In this document: piece after piece, positions 9,077-18,119 of the stretch
Position numbering within the stretch: position 1 is the stretch's first letter
Layout: every line of letters begins with the position of its first letter
DNA from: JAKAVN01 sp963796565
Lineage (GTDB): Bacteria > Desulfobacterota > Binatia > Binatales > Binataceae
Assembly: GCA_963796565.1 (NCBI GenBank)
Contig: CAWCMA010000007.1
Span: forward strand, 372,001-436,000
DNA: 64,000 nucleotides
Direction: 5' to 3'
Position numbers and translations under genes: made by a program
The notes under the pieces: generated by a model
What the model was told of the DNA's origin: nothing
What the model saw: only the letters and a program-made list of their open reading frames with translations
Databases searched by the model: none

Positions 9077-10264
9077 CTACGCCACCTTCTTCGCCGTGAG
9101 GTTCTTGTAGACCGCGGTCTCAAAATCAATGTAGCCGGTGAAGGAGACCGGATCCGCGAAGGGCAGGATTTGCGTCGCCCAGAAGCCGCCGATGCCGTTT
9201 TGCCGATCGATCCAGTAGAACAGATTGCCAAGGCCAGCCCAGCCGATCGCGCCTGCCGGGCGCCCAGTCGGTGCGTCCGTATCGTTAACCATGAAAGTCA
9301 ACGCCCAGGATTTTGACAAGCCGGGGAAGAACTCGGCGTCGTTCGAGAGCGAGCGATCAATGCCTGGCAGCATTTTGATCTTCTTGTCACCGAGGCCGTT
9401 TTTCACCGCCATGCGCACGGTTTCGGCTGTCAGCACACGCCCGTTATCGCCCGCGCCGTCGTTGAGCCAGCAGCGGATGAAGCGCATGTAATCGCCGACT
9501 GTCGCGTACAGTCCATGGCCGCCCATTTGGACTTCGGGCACCTGGGTCAGCTCGAAATGCATTGGCGTCAACGACCCGTCAGCGCCGCGCGCGTGAACGT
9601 CGGTCAGGCGCGCGCGCATCGACGCGGAAAGCGTAAAGCCGGTGTCGTTCATACCGAGCGGCGCAAAGATGCGCTCCTGAAATATTTCGCCCAGGCGTTT
9701 GCCGCGCACCCCTTCGACCACCTGCCCGCACCAGTCGATACTGCTGCCGTATTCCCAGCTTTCACCGGGATCGAACAGCAACGGCGTCATGAGCGATGCT
9801 TTCGATCCAGTGATTACGCCAGGTTGTCCATGTTCCTGGGCCAGACGATAGTAAGTCTCGCTGAAAATATCGTAGCCAAAGCCGGCGGTATGCAACATCA
9901 GCATGCGCGTCGTGACGTCGCGCCTGGGCGCGCGCAATCGGGGTTTGCCAGCGCTATCGAAGCCGTCGATCACCTGAAGCTTGCCGATGTCAGGCGCGTA
10001 ATTTTTCGCCGGTGCGTCGAGATCAAGCTTGCCTTCCTCGACCGCTTGCAACACCGCGGTGCCGGTGATCGCTTTGCTCGTCGAGAAAAGGGCGAAGACG
10101 CTGTCGGTCGTCATATCGTCGCCGCCCATCACGCGCTGGCCGGCCGCTCCTTCGTAGAAATTGCCGCGCTGGTCCGTCGCCATAGCGACGACGCCCGGAA
10201 CCCTTGGATTGGACTTGATGACGCAATTCAAGATCGCGTCGCCCGCCGATTTGAAACTATCCAT
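9077..10264 (-). CDS. Serine hydrolase, class C beta-lactamase/EstB-like
   Basis: A 395-residue beta-lactamase-fold esterase or amidase. The catalytic SxxK is STSK in FALFSTSKAITGT (about residue 63), and the YxS/YxN element is YGSS in WEYGSSIDWCGQ. GWAGLGNLFYWID near the C-terminus takes the place of the KTG element. There is no signal peptide, so it is probably cytosolic, as in EstB-type esterases. An AAGGAAG ribosome-binding site precedes the ATG. It is the last gene of a four-gene minus-strand operon, 45 bases after the glutamine-synthetase-like gene. In that setting it might hydrolyse an ester or amide intermediate; this is inference. Confidence 0.88.
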   Translation of the reverse strand: MDSFKSAGDAILNCVIKSNPRVPGVVAMATDQRGNFYEGAAGQRVMGGDDMTTDSVFALFSTSKAITGTAVLQAVEEGKLDLDAPAKNYAPDIGKLQVIDGFDSAGKPRLRAPRRDVTTRMLMLHTAGFGYDIFSETYYRLAQEHGQPGVITGSKASLMTPLLFDPGESWEYGSSIDWCGQVVEGVRGKRLGEIFQERIFAPLGMNDTGFTLSASMRARLTDVHARGADGSLTPMHFELTQVPEVQMGGHGLYATVGDYMRFIRCWLNDGAGDNGRVLTAETVRMAVKNGLGDKKIKMLPGIDRSLSNDAEFFPGLSKSWALTFMVNDTDAPTGRPAGAIGWAGLGNLFYWIDRQNGIGGFWATQILPFADPVSFTGYIDFETAVYKNLTAKKVA

Positions 10265-10309
10265 GTGGAACTTCCTTTTTACTGTCCAGCAGGAGCATCT
10301 CCGGCGCGA

Positions 10310-11746
10310 TCAGAAGATCTCAAAATACTCACGCTGCTCCCACTCGGTGACTTCGAGTTCGAAGCGCGCAACCTCGGCTTCCTTGATGAGCGAATGGTAT
10401 TCGATGAACGTGTCGCCGAGCCCGGCGCGCAGGCACGAGTCTTTGCGCAGCGCCGCGATTGCCTCGGGGAGCGAGCGCGGTAGCATCGGCGCCGCCGCTT
10501 CATACGGCTCGTCGGTCGGTGGTCCCGGGTCGAGTTGGCGCTCGAGCCCGTCGAGACCCGTGAGGATTTGCGATGCCATGTAAAGGTACGGATTCGCGGC
10601 AGGCTCGCCCGCGCGATTCTCGAGCCGTGTCGCTGAATCACCCGGCCCCCCAAGCGCGCGGACCATCACGTTGCGATGGTCATGTCCCCACACTGCCCGG
10701 TCGGGCGCCAGCGGATGCCGGCCGTAGCGCCGGTATCCGTTGATGGTCGGCGTCGCAAGTGCGGCCGCACCCGGCGCGTGCGCAAGAAGTCCGGCAAGGT
10801 AGTGCTGTCCGACCGGTGACAGGACTTCGCCGCCGGCCGGGACGAACGCGTTGGCGCCGGTGCATGTGTCGCGCAGCGACTGATGCATATGCCAGCCGCT
10901 GGAGAATACGTTCGGAATTCGCGGCCGGCACATGAAGCTCGCAAGATAGCCGTGACGGCGGCAGACCTGCTTCATCGCGCTGCGCGCCAGCATCATCATG
11001 TCGGCCGGCTCAAGCCCCTGGCGCGGCTGGAACGTGAACTCGCACTGGCTCGGTCCATATTCGACCTCGAGCGTGCGCAACGGCAGCCCGAGCCCCATGA
11101 TATTGCGGCGCAGAATTTCGAGCACAGGATCGAGCTGGTCGTAACGCAACTCCGTCAGATGTTGATAACCCTGAGTGAGGAGGCTGACCTCGGGCGGTGG
11201 CCCCGGCTGGCCGGCATCGCCGAGCTGCAGCCGCTGATTTTCGATCTTGAAGATGTGAAATTCGACTTCGAGCCCCGCCACGTAATCGAAGCCGGCGTCG
11301 CTCAGGCGCTCCAGCGCGCGCCGATATAGATATCGAGTGGATATCGGAACCGGTTGGCCATTGGTGAAATACAGGTCGCACAGCAGCCAGCCCGTGGCCG
11401 CCGCCCACGGTAGAACATGGAACGTGGCCGGGTCTGGAACGATTACTACGTCGGCTGCCGCTTCCATGTCGCGCTTGCTGAAGCCGGCGCCGCTCAGCGA
11501 CAAGACAGCGGGGACGGTGCGATGCGCGGTGTCCTTCGCCAGCAGGGTCATCGGGAAGGTGCTTCCCTCGCGCATCATCCGCGGCAATTCGTCGGCGACC
11601 ACCGTCTTGCCGCGCAACACGCCATGCTGGTCAGCGAAGGACAGCCGCACAACCTCGAGCTTTTGCGCTTCGACGAGCTTCTCGACCTCGTTCGCCGCTT
11701 TCGACCGTTCGTCGGTCCAGAGGCCATGACGTTCGACGAAACTCAT
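10310..11746 (-). CDS. Glutamine synthetase-like ATP-dependent ligase
   Basis: A 478-residue member of the glutamine synthetase superfamily, probably a gamma-glutamylamide-forming ligase and not a housekeeping GlnA. Active-site blocks are present: GLEVEFHIF (metal-binding glutamates), EYGPSQCEF, GWHMHQSL (ATP/metal histidine), NGYRRYGRHPLAPDRAVWG, and RLENRAGEPAANPYLYMA (substrate arginine and glutamate). It sits 58 bases after a Rieske oxygenase gene and before a serine hydrolase. In known aniline and alkylamine degradation, GS-like enzymes (AtdA1/TdnQ, IpuC) glutamylate the amine before oxidation, so amine activation is a reasonable hypothesis here. The distance from nitrogen-regulation genes supports a catabolic role. 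Confidence 0.87.
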   Translation of the reverse strand: MSFVERHGLWTDERSKAANEVEKLVEAQKLEVVRLSFADQHGVLRGKTVVADELPRMMREGSTFPMTLLAKDTAHRTVPAVLSLSGAGFSKRDMEAAADVVIVPDPATFHVLPWAAATGWLLCDLYFTNGQPVPISTRYLYRRALERLSDAGFDYVAGLEVEFHIFKIENQRLQLGDAGQPGPPPEVSLLTQGYQHLTELRYDQLDPVLEILRRNIMGLGLPLRTLEVEYGPSQCEFTFQPRQGLEPADMMMLARSAMKQVCRRHGYLASFMCRPRIPNVFSSGWHMHQSLRDTCTGANAFVPAGGEVLSPVGQHYLAGLLAHAPGAAALATPTINGYRRYGRHPLAPDRAVWGHDHRNVMVRALGGPGDSATRLENRAGEPAANPYLYMASQILTGLDGLERQLDPGPPTDEPYEAAAPMLPRSLPEAIAALRKDSCLRAGLGDTFIEYHSLIKEAEVARFELEVTEWEQREYFEIF

Positions 11747-11804
11747 CGCGCTCCGCGTCTTCGCATGCGCTGCTTCTACTTCAGATAGTCGCCCGGCCGG
11801 CGCC

Positions 11805-13127
11805 TCATTCAGCGGGATGCATCACCGCCCAGCGCGAGTCTTTTCGGCGTTTGGCATCGAATTCCCGCCAATACGATTCGAGCGCCCGGCCGTCAGCGAT
11901 CCCATCAAGCGTGATCGGACCACGGATGCGCTCCGCGGCGGCTTCATCCAGGACCATCAACGGCCGTTTGCCTTGCGCCGCCCGTTCGATTGCGTCGATG
12001 AGGATTCGGCGATAAACTGCGATAGCTTTGTCCGACGCGCCGAGGTGCTCCCGCGTGCGATCCTGAATCGGTCCCTGCGACTCGACCGCCCACTGGTCGT
12101 GCACGTTAATGTCGTCGCCCATGCCCGTGTAGGTCTGGCGCCGCTGCTCCGCCGGGTTGAATCCATAGTCGTTGGTGGCGTTGAGCCGTGGCTTGTAGTC
12201 CGGAAGCGTATACAGTTCGAGTCGATGGCGGCGCATCGCTTCCTTATCGACCGGATCGCCAAAGCTGGTGAAGATCGCGTACCAATAGCAACTCACATCG
12301 TCGATCGGAACTTGCCATTGGGTAACCGTCATCTCGGGACTCAACGGGACTACGAAGGCGTTAGGAAATAGCAAATTCGTCACGCGTATGTGAGTTCGCA
12401 AGTCATCGATCGCGCGCAGGGTTATGATTCGAAAGCCGTAATCCGTGTATTCAGTGTCGATTTGCGGGCGCGGATACTCACGCATGATTTTCGTCATCGG
12501 CAGCGCGGAGTCTGCCGACGTACTGCGAAACTGTATTCCATAATTTCCCGCCGGATTATGGTCCTCGAAAAAACGGTGCAGGAACGAAGCGTGGGCGGGA
12601 TCGATACCGACCTCGAGCGTTTGGAGCCAGTTGCACGCTACATGCCCCTTGAACGCGAAGGTGTAGGATTCGGGAGCGATGAAACAGTCAAAATGCGGGA
12701 ACGCGGGCGGTTCGCCGGGGCCTAAATAGGCGTACAGGATGCCGCTGCGTTCGCGGACCGGGTAGGCGTTGTGGCGAATCTTGGTGTAGAGCTTGCTCCC
12801 CTCCGGTTCTGCCGGGGTGTCGAGACATTGTCCGCCAACGTCAAACAACCAGCCGTGAAACGCGCAGCGCAGTCCTCCGTCTTCGAGCCGCCCGAAGGCC
12901 AGGTCCGCGCCGCGATGTGGACAGACGCGGTCGACGAGTCCATAGCGGCCGTGCTCGTCGCGAAAGAGGACCATCTTCTGACCCAACAGCTCGATCGCCT
13001 TGACCGGACGCTCCGCCGGAAATTCTTCAACCAGTGCGGCAGGCTGCCAATAGAGCCGCATCAGCTTTCCGGCCGGCGTCTCCGACCCGGTCCGGGTGAT
13101 CAGCTCGTTGCGCTGCACGCTCATCAT
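11805..13127 (-). CDS. Rieske non-haem iron oxygenase, single-subunit (phthalate/vanillate type)
   Basis: A 440-residue oxygenase. The Rieske [2Fe-2S] centre is CPHRGADLAFGRLEDGGLRC followed by AFHGW, i.e. CxH-x17-CxxH at about residues 69-91. The mononuclear iron site is DPAHASFLH (DxxHxxxxH) at about 175-183. Architecture and length match phthalate 4,5-dioxygenase and O-demethylase oxygenases, which accept electrons from a separate reductase; none is visible nearby. It follows a luciferase-like monooxygenase gene by 117 bases and precedes the glutamine-synthetase-like gene by 58 bases on the minus strand. Probable role is ring hydroxylation or O-/N-dealkylation of an aromatic or N-containing substrate. 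Confidence 0.92.
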   Translation of the reverse strand: MMSVQRNELITRTGSETPAGKLMRLYWQPAALVEEFPAERPVKAIELLGQKMVLFRDEHGRYGLVDRVCPHRGADLAFGRLEDGGLRCAFHGWLFDVGGQCLDTPAEPEGSKLYTKIRHNAYPVRERSGILYAYLGPGEPPAFPHFDCFIAPESYTFAFKGHVACNWLQTLEVGIDPAHASFLHRFFEDHNPAGNYGIQFRSTSADSALPMTKIMREYPRPQIDTEYTDYGFRIITLRAIDDLRTHIRVTNLLFPNAFVVPLSPEMTVTQWQVPIDDVSCYWYAIFTSFGDPVDKEAMRRHRLELYTLPDYKPRLNATNDYGFNPAEQRRQTYTGMGDDINVHDQWAVESQGPIQDRTREHLGASDKAIAVYRRILIDAIERAAQGKRPLMVLDEAAAERIRGPITLDGIADGRALESYWREFDAKRRKDSRWAVMHPAE

Positions 13128-13244
13128 GGAAGATGCCCTGGCCTGCGCGATGCGCAGCCCCTCATCCGCTCAGCTAGTTGCAATCGAGTTTATCAAGGCC
13201 GATACGGCGGTTACAAACCAGCTTACCGACGGCGGACGGCTGCT

Positions 13245-14171
13245 TCAGAGTTTCGGGATCACGTCGCTCGCCAGCAGTTCCAGATGCTCCATTTCATCGA
13301 AGACCGGATTCAACAACAGGTGCTGCGCTCCGGCGCTGACGAGCTCGCCCAGCTTGTCAATGCATTCCGCGCGATTGCCCCAAATGGAAACGCGCGAAGC
13401 CATATCCGCGTTCTTGTAGCGCATACCAAACCAATCGCGAAGCCGGCGCTCTGCACGCGACCGATCGTTGTCGATGGCGATGTAGACTCGCTTCGAGACC
13501 ATGAATTCGTTCGGATCGCGTTTCGCTTCGTCAAGAAAGCCCCGCAACAACTCGACCTGCTTGACGAAGTCGGCCGAGGAAGACGAACCGGCGCCCATCC
13601 AGCCGTCGCCAAGACGCGCCGCGCGCTTCAAGCCCACAGCGTCACGAGCGCCGAACCATAGCGGGGGATGAGGTTTCTGCGCGGGCTTCGGTTCCATCGG
13701 CACGTTCTCAAACCGCCAGAATTCGCCGCTCATCGTCGCCCTGAACTGCGTCCACAGCTCCTTCATGACCTGAAGCCCTTCAACGAACCGACGCCCGCGG
13801 CGTTCGCCGGAGACGCCGAAGACCGCCTCGGGCACGTGCGGGCCGCCGATCCCGACGCCGACGATGAGCCGTCCGTGACTCAGTTGATCCAGTGAGGCCA
13901 GGGCTTTAGCTAATTGAACGGGGTTGCGAATCACGGTCAGTAGCACGGAGGTGCCTAAGTGAGGTTTCGACGTGAGCGCAGCAGCGTATGTGAGTAGCGT
14001 AACCGGTTCAAGGATCGGAGAGTCGCCGATGATTTGCTCCTGGACCCACAAGCCTTCGTAGTCGAGCGCTTCCGCTCGCGGAAGAAACTGGCGGATGAGC
14101 GCCGCATCGCTCGCGGGGTCTGCGAAGCTTTGCGGGATTGCGATGCCGCAGGGAATTTTACCTATTGTCAT
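13245..14171 (-). CDS. LLM-class F420-dependent oxidoreductase
   Basis: A 308-residue luciferase-like TIM-barrel enzyme. Typical segments are ALDYEGLWVQEQII, LASLDQLSHGRLIVGVGIGG, and AARLGDGWMGAGSSS. It heads the operon that continues with the Rieske oxygenase, glutamine-synthetase-like ligase and serine hydrolase, so it is likely part of the same degradative route. An AT-rich segment lies immediately upstream. A possible small gene on the same strand ends in an ATGA overlap with its start codon. F420 versus FMN use cannot be settled here. Confidence 0.88.
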   Translation of the reverse strand: MTIGKIPCGIAIPQSFADPASDAALIRQFLPRAEALDYEGLWVQEQIIGDSPILEPVTLLTYAAALTSKPHLGTSVLLTVIRNPVQLAKALASLDQLSHGRLIVGVGIGGPHVPEAVFGVSGERRGRRFVEGLQVMKELWTQFRATMSGEFWRFENVPMEPKPAQKPHPPLWFGARDAVGLKRAARLGDGWMGAGSSSSADFVKQVELLRGFLDEAKRDPNEFMVSKRVYIAIDNDRSRAERRLRDWFGMRYKNADMASRVSIWGNRAECIDKLGELVSAGAQHLLLNPVFDEMEHLELLASDVIPKL

Positions 14172-14395
14172 ATCACACCATGATCCTTGCAGGGGCGGAT
14201 TACTTTTTTTGCGATTATCTTATGGTGGATTTCGCGCAGCTGCTCCAATGTGGCCGTCAGTTTTTTGGGATCTCTCTGCGAGTTCGAGCCTCTTATTTCC
14301 CCGCTCCTCTGGCGGATAGCACCACACATTGCTCGATTCGCATCGTACATCCAGTCCTCAGGCCCTGTCGGGCGATAGCGGAAACGAAAATCCAT
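14168..14395 (-). CDS. Possible small protein of unknown function (75 aa)
   Basis: This open frame encodes 75 residues rich in Arg and Lys, with an amphipathic stretch KKLTATLEQLREIHHKIIAKK. It overlaps the start of the downstream oxidoreductase gene by ATGA, a pattern typical of translational coupling. Against it, no ribosome-binding site precedes its ATG and I recognise no family. It lies in an AT-richer region that is otherwise empty on both strands up to 14687. Confidence 0.3.
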   Translation of the reverse strand: MDFRFRYRPTGPEDWMYDANRAMCGAIRQRSGEIRGSNSQRDPKKLTATLEQLREIHHKIIAKKVIRPCKDHGVI

Positions 14396-14687
14396 CGCGG
14401 GCGTGAAACGATGCTAATGACAGGCGGCGGTGCTCTTTCTCAGCTGCCTGCCATGAAAAATCCTTCGATAGAGCGGTTTCCGAAGACGGCCTGAGAGTTC
14501 GAATTGCCTGTTCTTTGCCGCCGAGTCTTTAACTATTCAAGTTATTTTAGCACTGATAATCATATTGCTTGGCGCGCGGGAGCACTGGCCGTATATACTG
14601 AAAAATGCATATGCCCTTTAATGGTCCATCCACATCATTTTGAAGAGAGAGGCCATGCCATATCTTACCGTGAGCCGATGGCGCCAA
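14396..14687. other. AT-richer non-coding stretch
   Basis: This stretch lies between the possible small gene and the secreted histidine-phosphatase-like gene. An open frame on the plus strand runs through it into the convergent gene (14504-14884), but it has no protein-like signature. The base composition is visibly richer in A and T than the flanking genes. No repeat or RNA gene was recognised. Confidence 0.4.
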
Positions 14688-15647
14688 CTACTGTGACGAA
14701 GGCGGCGATTCGCAGTAGCCATAATAACCGGCTACTGTGTTTTTTCCAGAAAGCAGGGCTGTATCGCAAATCCTTCCATGTAATTTATAAAGGTCTTGTG
14801 GCTTTATGCTGTCGCTTAACTGGAAATTTCCCTTTCCACACCAGTATTTGTTGGAGGTCGGCGGTTCAATTGTGGTTCCCTTGACATTAAAACACTGAAC
14901 GTATTGTGTGCTGTTTTGATAAGGAGGTCCGTCTTTCGGTGGTATAAAACCGCTGCCCGTTGGTGCTTCAAAAATATAAACCGCGTTTCTGGGCGGAGTG
15001 TTTGCCCCTTTTACTGGAATACCGTTGAAGCCCGGGACTAACGCTCGGCCAAGACTATTTAACCCTTCACTCGTCCAAAACATTGCAACGGAGGCTGGTC
15101 CGTTGAAGTGCGTCAAATAAGAGAGTTCGCATCGTAAAAACTCAGGGGTAACGGCTATCAAACCGGCGTCTATGTATACGGGTGGCGTTGAATCCCCACA
15201 GATAGATGGATGAATCTGTATGTTGGGTTCGGCGTTCGTCAGGTCATCAGCTAAAGGTCTGGCCGTATAATATGGATTATTTGTGCCTATTAGCCCGTAC
15301 CGGTCTGGGACCGGTTTGATCGGGCTTACAGAAAACACGTATTTTACCGGGCAATAATCGACTAGCCCTTCGGGAGCTTGAAAATTCTCTATCATTTCGG
15401 GGTAAAGATTGGCATGCTCGGTACCCGTCGGTTTAAGTTTAGTTGTACAGTTTGCCCGGGACCCGTCAGGTAGCTTCGCGCCTGGAAAACAAGGGTACGC
15501 GGTCACTGGTTCGTTCGAATCTTCGGCATGGCGAAAGGCATAGACAACAGGCATACAGGCTGTTTGTGCGCTCGCGCTTGAGATAAAAGAAAGCAAGCTC
15601 CCGCACAAGAACAGCAGCGAATAGATCTGGGTGTATTGTTTTGTCAC
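14688..15647 (-). CDS. Secreted histidine-phosphatase-like protein, probably degenerate active site
   Basis: A 319-residue exported protein with an N-terminal signal (IYSLLFLCGSLLSFISSASAQ). VVYAFRHAEDSNEP resembles the catalytic RHG/RHA motif of the histidine phosphatase superfamily, and LKPTGTEHANLYP resembles the following helix. In the position of the second catalytic histidine (family pattern LICWEH), the sequence reads SVAMFWTSEGLNSL, so that His seems lost. The GTG start at 15647 is chosen because AGGAAG precedes it by a few bases and the signal peptide follows directly; a longer upstream frame lacks both. Codon use is AT-richer than all neighbours, suggesting acquisition by transfer. 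Family placement is tentative. Confidence 0.6.
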   Translation of the reverse strand: MTKQYTQIYSLLFLCGSLLSFISSASAQTACMPVVYAFRHAEDSNEPVTAYPCFPGAKLPDGSRANCTTKLKPTGTEHANLYPEMIENFQAPEGLVDYCPVKYVFSVSPIKPVPDRYGLIGTNNPYYTARPLADDLTNAEPNIQIHPSICGDSTPPVYIDAGLIAVTPEFLRCELSYLTHFNGPASVAMFWTSEGLNSLGRALVPGFNGIPVKGANTPPRNAVYIFEAPTGSGFIPPKDGPPYQNSTQYVQCFNVKGTTIEPPTSNKYWCGKGNFQLSDSIKPQDLYKLHGRICDTALLSGKNTVAGYYGYCESPPSSQ

Positions 15648-15833
15648 TATAGTCTTCCTATCACTATTGACCCAGTATTGACCGCAATTTCCGTTTTTAA
15701 GCCAAATCAGCTTCGCATTGATACCCCGTAGTTGGCAAACGCAAGTGTCCGCCGAATTTTGAGTCCTTTGAGTCCAAGGAGGCTTGGGCACGGGCCAATT
15801 CTGCCTCGCCTTGGTTTATAACTCTGCGACGAT

Positions 15834-16559
15834 TTATCCTACGAAATAGCCGGGTAGCTGCTTCGGGAGCTGCCGCAGCGGCACTTCTTCGATTGTCCCT
15901 TGCGCCAGCCTTCCGAGCTGGAACGGTCCATAGCCGGTCCGGATCAGGCGAGTCACCTGTAACCCCAATTGTTCGAGCAGCTTTTTGATTTCGCGGTTTT
16001 TGCCTTCGTGGAGCGTCATGGTCAACCAGCAATTGCTGCCCTGGCGGCTGTCGAGCGTCGCCTGGACCGGGCGATAGCGGATGCCATCGATGGTGGGGCC
16101 TTTGGCAAGCTTGGCAATCGCCGTTTCATCGGCATGGCCATGAGCCCGGATGCGGTAGGTGCGGGAAATCCCTTGGGCCGGATGTTCGAGATAGCGCGCC
16201 AGGCCGCCATCATTGGTCAGGAGCAAAAGCCCTTCGGTGTTGATGTCGAGGCGTCCGACCGAAATCAAACGGGGCAGGGTCTTGGGAAGCGCGGCGAAGA
16301 CCGTGGGGCGTCCCTGAGGGTCGCGCGCCGTCGTCACGAGTCCGGCAGGTTTGTGATAGCGCCAGATTTTCGATCGCTCCTGAGTCGCTACCGCTTTGCC
16401 ATCGACCGCCGGCACATCGTCTGCCCCAACCAGAGTTGCGGGATGGGTCACGAGGGCGCCGTTCAGCGTCACGCGGCCCGTTTCGATCAGCCGTTCGGAC
16501 TCGCGGCGTGAAGCGACACCGGCGCGGGCCAGGAATTTGGCGATCCGTTCCTTTCCCAC
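15834..16559 (-). CDS. RsuA/RluB/RluE-family pseudouridine synthase
   Basis: A 241-residue RNA-modifying enzyme that isomerises uridine in rRNA. An S4 RNA-binding domain opens it (RIAKFLARAGVASRRESERLIETGRVTLNG). The catalytic domain carries the aspartate in VGRLDINTEGLLLLTNDG, followed by RTYRIRAHG and LHEGKNREIKKLLEQLGLQVTRLIRTGYGPF. The overall pattern is closest to RluB/RluE (large-subunit type). The GTG at 16559 is chosen because the S4 domain starts there; a TTG at 16655 would add 32 poorly conserved residues and overlap the upstream queC-like gene. It probably forms a two-gene unit with that gene. Confidence 0.9.
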   Translation of the reverse strand: MGKERIAKFLARAGVASRRESERLIETGRVTLNGALVTHPATLVGADDVPAVDGKAVATQERSKIWRYHKPAGLVTTARDPQGRPTVFAALPKTLPRLISVGRLDINTEGLLLLTNDGGLARYLEHPAQGISRTYRIRAHGHADETAIAKLAKGPTIDGIRYRPVQATLDSRQGSNCWLTMTLHEGKNREIKKLLEQLGLQVTRLIRTGYGPFQLGRLAQGTIEEVPLRQLPKQLPGYFVG

Positions 16560-16614
16560 GCGACGCTTCTCTTCGCAGGCAATCCTTTTTCCCAGGACGT
16601 TCCCGCTATCGCGA

Positions 16615-17274
16615 TCAGACGTAATCGGCAGGATCTGATACGCCCGCTTTTTCAAAACCGACCTGACGCTCCCGGCACTTGTTGCACTGACCGCAATGTT
16701 TTAGACCGCGCGGAGCCATGCAGGTCAGGGTCGATCCAAGCGGCAGGTGTCTGAATTGTTTTATGAGCTCCCATTTGCGTAGATCGCGGAACGCAGCCTT
16801 CACCTCAATGTTGTGATTCAGCCCGCTGCTCAATGCGGACGCGAAGTCGCTGAAGAATTTCGGCGTAGCGTCGGGAAACGGATTTCCAGCCAGCGAGCCG
16901 ATCGCGATTCTCGAAACGTCGTGCGTGCTGCACCAGACCGCGGCGAGAGCGATCAGAAGAATGTTCCTGCCGGGAAGATATACGGAGCTATCCGACTCCT
17001 CCGCTCCCGGCACCGCGTCGCCTGAGACACTCCAGTGGCCGCCGTACATGGTTTCGATTGGCGCCGATAGCGTGGTTATCGCCTTCACATGCGGGTCATT
17101 CAAGGCTCGCAGGAACACCCCGAGCGCTTCACGCTCCATCTCCTCCCACGCCAGCCCGCATCGCACATAGATGGGATAGACTTCGGCCGTTTTGGCCTCT
17201 TCCGCGAGCAACACGCAGCTATCCAGGCCGCCGCTCGACAAGACCGCGATTCTGTCCAAGCTGTTTCTCCCCAC
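16615..17274 (-). CDS. queC: 7-cyano-7-deazaguanine synthase (QueC-like)
   Basis: A 219-residue ATP-dependent amidotransferase-like enzyme that makes preQ0, the precursor of queuosine in tRNA. The PP-loop is SSGGLDSCVLL at about residues 13-23. The zinc-binding cysteines cluster near the C-terminus as LTCMAPRGLKHCGQCNKC. YLPGRNILLIALAAVW matches the conserved QueC core. The start is a GTG preceding SLDRIAVL. QueC homologues also occur in DNA-modification clusters, but no such partners are present here. No other queuosine genes lie in the window. Confidence 0.85.
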   Translation of the reverse strand: MGRNSLDRIAVLSSGGLDSCVLLAEEAKTAEVYPIYVRCGLAWEEMEREALGVFLRALNDPHVKAITTLSAPIETMYGGHWSVSGDAVPGAEESDSSVYLPGRNILLIALAAVWCSTHDVSRIAIGSLAGNPFPDATPKFFSDFASALSSGLNHNIEVKAAFRDLRKWELIKQFRHLPLGSTLTCMAPRGLKHCGQCNKCRERQVGFEKAGVSDPADYV

Positions 17275-17339
17275 CGATAAGTCGATCTAGTATGGAAGTT
17301 TGATGAGCGAACGAAAAGTCTAACACGAGAGCGGATTGC

Positions 17340-18104
17340 ATGGGAACCGAACAGAAAGCCTGGTACGTGAACTTCTTCGGCGATGATTATTTGAACATCT
17401 ATCGTCATACGTTTACCGCGGAGCGGACCGAAAAGGAGGTTGCCTTCGCGGAGCGACAACTCGGGCTGAAGGCCGGCGCGCGCGTGCTCGATCTATGCTG
17501 TGGACCAGGGCGTCACAGCGTGCTTTTGGCAAAACGCGGATACAGAGTGACCGGTCTTGATTTGAGCCAGCCCTACCTCGATCTCGCCCAGCGCGCCGCC
17601 ACCGACAGCAAGGTGGCGTTCGACACGGTGTCGGCGGACATGCGCGAGATTCCGTTCAATGACTATTTCGACGCCGCCATCAATATGTATTCTTCGTTTG
17701 GCTACCTCGAGTCGGAAGCCGAAGATCTGAAAGTCCTCGAGTCCATCTCACGATCGCTCAAGCGGGGAGGGCGGCTCCTGCTGGACATGTTGAACCGTGA
17801 ATGGGCCGTAGCAAATTATATCCAAAATGACTGGCATGCCGAAACTGACGGAACGTTATATGTCGAGCATCGGGCGCTCGATCTCGCATCGAGCCGCATG
17901 CGGGTTAAGTTCATCATTGTCGGTCCCAACGGGGAACGCCACGATTCGATAGGTCACGACATCCGGCTTTACACGCTTACCGAAATGACGCGTCTCCTGG
18001 AGCGTGTCGGCCTCGGCGGCCTTGAGGCATGCGGAGGCTTCGACGGCGAACCGTATGGGATCGAATCACGCCGGATGGTCCTCTGTGCCCGGAAGGACGC
18101 ATAG
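17340..18104 (+). CDS. Class I SAM-dependent methyltransferase
   Basis: A 254-residue Rossmann-fold methyltransferase. Motif I is VLDLCCGPGRHSVLLAKRGYRVTGLD (about residues 48-73), and the motif II/III region is SADMREIPFNDYFDAAINMYSSFGYL. The second half is a beta-rich cap domain of a type seen in small-molecule methyltransferases. The acceptor cannot be inferred. The gene is followed after 15 bases by a BMP-family lipoprotein gene on the same strand, so the two may be co-transcribed. Confidence 0.88.
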   Translation: MGTEQKAWYVNFFGDDYLNIYRHTFTAERTEKEVAFAERQLGLKAGARVLDLCCGPGRHSVLLAKRGYRVTGLDLSQPYLDLAQRAATDSKVAFDTVSADMREIPFNDYFDAAINMYSSFGYLESEAEDLKVLESISRSLKRGGRLLLDMLNREWAVANYIQNDWHAETDGTLYVEHRALDLASSRMRVKFIIVGPNGERHDSIGHDIRLYTLTEMTRLLERVGLGGLEACGGFDGEPYGIESRRMVLCARKDA

Positions 18105-18119
18105 CTCGTTCGGTCGCAA

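Noticed and set aside
14504..14884. Open frame on the plus strand (126 codons)
   Set aside because: It overlaps the 3' end of the secreted histidine-phosphatase-like gene, and its product has no recognisable signature.
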